Part shown: positions 61,416 to 64,000 of the stretch, one piece after another
How positions within the stretch are numbered: position 1 is the stretch's first letter
Layout of the letters: the number at the start of each line of letters is the position of its first letter
Assembly: GCF_020911885.1 (NCBI RefSeq)
Contig: NZ_CP087132.1
Coordinates: forward strand, 1,922,001-1,986,000
Length of the DNA stretch: 64,000 nucleotides
Source: Flavobacterium acetivorans
Lineage (GTDB): Bacteria; Bacteroidota; Bacteroidia; Flavobacteriales; Flavobacteriaceae
Direction of reading: 5' to 3'
The notes under the pieces: model-generated
Seen by the model: only the letters and a program-made list of their open reading frames with translations
Database searches by the model: none
Told to the model about the DNA's origin: nothing
Made by a program: the position numbers and the translations under genes

Positions 61416-61562
61416 TATTGAAATTTATTTTTTTTGCGAAAATACGCTTATTCGGCACTCATTGCAAATTTATGGTTCTTATTTAGGTTTTAAAAAAGCT
61501 TAGTTCTTTTTTGCTGTCTTATTCTTTCTGCCTTCTGAATACTGTACACTCTTAACTGAACA

Positions 61563-62018
61563 CTATTTAATTCTCACCGCTTTAGGAACTAGCATTTCAT
61601 ATTCTCCGCCATTTCGGATTACGTCTCTTACAATACTCGAACTGATGTATGAGGTTCTTGCTGCGGTTAACAAGAATACGGTTTCTATTTTAGATAAATG
61701 CCTGTTGGTGTGTGCGATGGCTTTTTCGAATTCAAAGTCGGCGGGATTACGCAAACCACGCAAAATGAAATCGGCTTTCATTTTGTGACATAAGTCGATC
61801 GTCAAACCTTCATAAGTAATTACGCTCACTTTAGGTTCGTTCTTGAAAGTTTCTTCGATGAATCTTTTTCGCTCTTCGAGAGGAAACATGTACTTTTTTT
61901 CGGCATTGACACCAATGGCAATTACAATTTCATCAAATAGAGAAACGCCTCTTTTGATGATGTCTTCATGACCTAAGGTAATGGGATCAAAAGATCCGGG
62001 AAATATGGCTTTTCTCAT
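61563..62018 (-). CDS. coaD: pantetheine-phosphate adenylyltransferase
   Basis: The 151-residue protein has the nucleotidyltransferase start AIFPGSFDPITLGHEDII with the (H/T)xGH motif, LRNPADFEFEKAIAHTNRHL and SYISSSIVRDVIRNGG. It forms dephospho-CoA from 4'-phosphopantetheine and ATP, the penultimate step of CoA synthesis. It is downstream of ddl with an 11-bp gap, so they form one unit. Confidence 0.95.
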   Translation of the reverse strand: MRKAIFPGSFDPITLGHEDIIKRGVSLFDEIVIAIGVNAEKKYMFPLEERKRFIEETFKNEPKVSVITYEGLTIDLCHKMKADFILRGLRNPADFEFEKAIAHTNRHLSKIETVFLLTAARTSYISSSIVRDVIRNGGEYEMLVPKAVRIK

Positions 62019-62029
62019 TTGGTGTTTAT

Positions 62030-63001
62030 TTATGCCAAGGCAAGTTCAATAGCATTAGTGAATAAATCTTCCAATGTAATGCCTGCTGCGGCAGCTTGTT
62101 GCGGAATCAAACTTTCGGAGGTTAATCCCGGAATGGTGTTCATCTCCAGCATGTATGGTTCGTCATTTACGATGATGAATTCAGTTCTGGAGAAGCCTTT
62201 CATTTTTAGTAACTCATAAGCACGTTTGGCGATAGCGCCTACTTTTTGGGTCATTTCGTCAGAAATTCTCGCAGGCGTTATTTCCTGTGATTTTCCTTGG
62301 TATTTGGCTTCATAATCAAAAAAATCATTGTCCGAAACGATTTCGGTGATGGGTAAGACAGTAATTTTTCCTTTGTAATTAATGACTCCCACGGTCACTT
62401 CGGTACCGTCTAGGAAACTTTCTATGATGATTTCGTTGTCTTCTTTGTAAGCGACTTCGATGGCAATAGGCAATTCGGATGCAGTTTTTACTTTTGAAAT
62501 TCCAAAGCTGGAACCCGCCTTATTGGGTTTTACAAAGCAAGGCAATCCTACTTTTTTAATGATTTCGTCAGCATTGATTTCATCGCCTTTGTTTAAATAA
62601 TAAGAAGTAGCGCTTTTGATGCCATAAGGTTTTAAAACCGAAAGAAAGTCTCTTTTATTGAAAGTCAGTGCCGATTGGTAATAATCGCAGGAGGTTTGTG
62701 GGATTTCCAATAATTGGAAATAGGCTTGCATGAGTCCGTCTTCGCCCGGAGTTCCGTGAATGGCGTTGAAAACACAGTCGAAACTAATTTTGTTGCCGTT
62801 TACCATTACCGAAAAATCATTTTTGTCAATGGGAAACTCAGCATCCGCATCGTCTACATAAACCCATTTTTCTTTGAAAATATGAATGCGAAAGCCGTTG
62901 TATTTTGTTTTGTCCAAATATTGATATACTACGTTTCCGCTAATAAGAGATATTTTATATTCGCTGGAATAGCCGCCCATGATAATGGCAATGTTTTTCA
63001 T
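62030..63001 (-). CDS. ddl: D-alanine--D-alanine ligase
   Basis: The 323-residue ATP-grasp protein starts IAIIMGGYSSEYKISLISG and has NAIHGTPGEDGLMQAYFQLL, GLPCFVKPNKAGSSFGISKV, ESFLDGTEVTVGVI and LEMNTIPGLTSESL, all typical for Ddl. It joins two D-alanines for the peptidoglycan stem peptide. It is upstream of coaD, and the spacer to the divergent PASTA gene holds a structured element. Confidence 0.95.
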   Translation of the reverse strand: MKNIAIIMGGYSSEYKISLISGNVVYQYLDKTKYNGFRIHIFKEKWVYVDDADAEFPIDKNDFSVMVNGNKISFDCVFNAIHGTPGEDGLMQAYFQLLEIPQTSCDYYQSALTFNKRDFLSVLKPYGIKSATSYYLNKGDEINADEIIKKVGLPCFVKPNKAGSSFGISKVKTASELPIAIEVAYKEDNEIIIESFLDGTEVTVGVINYKGKITVLPITEIVSDNDFFDYEAKYQGKSQEITPARISDEMTQKVGAIAKRAYELLKMKGFSRTEFIIVNDEPYMLEMNTIPGLTSESLIPQQAAAAGITLEDLFTNAIELALA

Positions 63002-63102
63002 TCTTTTTTGTTTAAGGTTTCAGGTTTAAAGTTTTTAGGTTTAAACTCCAATTGATGGACTGTAATTATTAAAAAAAGGTTGTTTTGAAAAGAACTGCTT
63101 TT

Positions 63103-63193
63103 TTAGCCCCGATAGCAGCGACATCCTTTTCTTGTGCTCGTTTTTTTGACGAGGACAAGAAAAGATATAGCGGATAGCTGGAAATAGCTCCCA
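63103..63193. ncRNA. conserved structured element, likely Flavo-1-like RNA
   Basis: The 90-bp stretch contains AGCCCCGATAGCAGCGACAT, then a hairpin (CTTTTCTTGT at 63126-63135 with ACAAGAAAAG at 63155-63164, extended inside by CTCGT/ACGAG), and ends with GATATAGCGGATAGCTGG and AGCTCC. I recall this pattern as a repeated structured intergenic element of Flavobacteria, described as the Flavo-1 RNA motif. The strand is not settled: in one direction it precedes the PASTA gene, in the other ddl. The assignment rests on recall, not on a covariance search. Confidence 0.6.
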
Positions 63194-63255
63194 ATCAAAA
63201 AAAGCGATTTTTTTGCTTAAACAAAATTATCATTTTTTTTGAAACGAATTAGCTA

Positions 63256-63263
63256 TATCTTTG
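63256..63263 (+). promoter_or_regulatory. -7 promoter element TATCTTTG of the PASTA gene
   Basis: A perfect TAnnTTTG match that ends 21 bp before the ATG at 63285. It overlaps an alternative TTG start at 63261, which is therefore rejected. Confidence 0.55.
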
Positions 63264-63284
63264 TCCGATTATAAAAATAAATTT

Positions 63285-63902
63285 ATGAGTTTACGTAATT
63301 ATCTTACTAGCCGTGTGTTTCTGTTGCAAGTATTTCTTGCCGTTTTGATTATTGCCGTATTGGGATACCTTTTTATGCATTGGTTAACTTTTACGACGGA
63401 TCATGGGAATGAGATTTCAGTCCCTAATTTGAGTAAGCTGACTGAGGAACAAGTAGAAGAAAAATTAGATGCTTTAGATCTTTCTTATGTGCTGTTAGAT
63501 AGTGTGGATTATAGAAATGATTATCCTAAATATTCTGTTGTACAGCAGGATCCTTTGCCGGGAGCGAAAGTGAAAGTAGGAAGAAAAGTCTATATAAAAA
63601 TTAACAGTTCCGGATTTTCATCGGTGAAAGTGCCTGATTTAATTGAGAAAACCTACCGTGAAGCTGGCCCAACACTTAGAGCTTTGGGACTGGAAGAAGG
63701 CACGATTACTTATATTCCTAATCTGGGAAAAGATATGGTTCTGGAAATGCGTTTCAAAGGAAGAAACATAAAACCTGGAGATAAAGTTTTGAAATCTTCT
63801 AAGATCGATTTGGTTTTAGGCGACGGAAAAGCGAGTTATGAAGAGGAATTACCAACGGATAGCATTGCAAATCCAACACAAGAATTACCAAATGAACAAT
63901 AA
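63285..63902 (+). CDS. PASTA domain-containing membrane protein
   Basis: The product has 205 residues from the ATG at 63285. It has one N-terminal membrane helix (VFLLQVFLAVLIIAVLGYLFM) and two PASTA domains (from ISVPNLSKLTEEQVEEKLDALDL and VKVPDLIEKTYREAGPTLRALGLEEG). PASTA domains bind peptidoglycan or beta-lactam-like ligands and usually sit on Ser/Thr kinases or PBPs; here there is no kinase domain. The gene overlaps the next one by 11 bp. Its position next to ddl fits a role at the cell wall. Confidence 0.9.
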   Translation: MSLRNYLTSRVFLLQVFLAVLIIAVLGYLFMHWLTFTTDHGNEISVPNLSKLTEEQVEEKLDALDLSYVLLDSVDYRNDYPKYSVVQQDPLPGAKVKVGRKVYIKINSSGFSSVKVPDLIEKTYREAGPTLRALGLEEGTITYIPNLGKDMVLEMRFKGRNIKPGDKVLKSSKIDLVLGDGKASYEEELPTDSIANPTQELPNEQ

Positions 63903-64000
63903 TGTAGAGTCGATTGACTTAGAAGAAGAAGAATTATACGAACATTTTAAATTTGAGGTTCCTAAAGGGCAAGCGCCTTTGCGAATTGACAAATATTTGA
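63892..64000 (+). CDS. RluA-family pseudouridine synthase, N-terminal part (3' end outside window)
   Basis: The reading frame starts at the ATG at 63892, overlapping the PASTA stop by 11 bp, and is open to the end of the window (36 codons). The visible part is an acidic leader (NNNVESIDLEEEELYEHF) followed by FEVPKGQAPLRIDKYL, the start of an S4-like domain typical of RluD. Family assignment rests on this short stretch. Confidence 0.7.
   Translation, partial: MNNNVESIDLEEEELYEHFKFEVPKGQAPLRIDKYL

Overview
The window is a chromosomal segment of a low-GC Bacteroidota, most probably Flavobacterium or a close relative. This rests on the gene families (fused CcoNO oxidase subunit, DUF5606, 2TM-domain proteins, OstA-like protein, GxxExxY protein), on gene orders typical of Flavobacteriia (rsfS-ftsH, then LUD-cdsA-psd-ACBP), and on many TAnnTTTG -7 promoter elements with no obvious Shine-Dalgarno sequences. 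About 64 protein genes are supported, two of them cut by the window ends. No rRNA, tRNA, CRISPR array, prophage or transposase gene was seen.

Layout. 1-4.7 kb: the end of a TonB-dependent receptor, a secreted protein, and a LytS/LytTR-type two-component locus with a kinase-fused 2TM domain and two stand-alone 2TM proteins. 4.7-9.1 kb (- strand): CDP-alcohol phosphatidyltransferase, heme A synthase, CCA-adding enzyme, a GxxExxY protein framed by inverted repeats, and the threonylcarbamoyl-AMP synthase. 9.1-21 kb: an AT-rich surface-glycan locus with an amino-sugar aminotransferase and acetyltransferase pair, seven glycosyltransferases, dapD, and an OafA-type acyltransferase. 21-29 kb: ruvX, mqo, a FUSC membrane protein, def, DUF5606, mazG and an APC permease. 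29-40.6 kb: a Crp/Fnr regulator next to a complete cbb3 oxidase locus (ccoI, ccoS, ccoNO, ccoQ, ccoP, ccoG, ccoH, a SafE-like protein), followed by hemN. 40.7-49 kb: a DUF349 protein, a FdtA-like cupin, aroE, a TPR protein, a class III aminotransferase and an OstA-like protein. 49-57 kb: an exported superoxide dismutase at the end of a phospholipid operon, then ftsH, rsfS, a biotin ligase, an SRPBCC protein, and pyrE divergent from a Nudix gene. 57-64 kb: an M14 peptidase, a DbpA-like helicase, a PhnA-domain protein, coaD, ddl, a structured intergenic element resembling the Flavo-1 RNA, a PASTA protein and the start of an RluA-family pseudouridine synthase.

Two observations stand out. First, three promoters (ccoI, ccoS-ccoNOQP and hemN) each carry an FNR-like palindrome of the form ATGAYAANTRTCAT, centred exactly 33 bp upstream of the centre of the -7 element. 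The ccoI copy lies between ccoI and the divergent Crp/Fnr gene. This reads as a local oxygen-responsive regulon with probable autoregulation. Second, the GxxExxY gene (PD-(D/E)XK-like) sits almost exactly between two inverted copies of a TTTACCGCAAATT-type repeat. A 24-bp perfect palindrome of the same repeat family, without a gene, lies at 43.7 kb. This looks like a minimal repeat-plus-nuclease element with a solo derivative.
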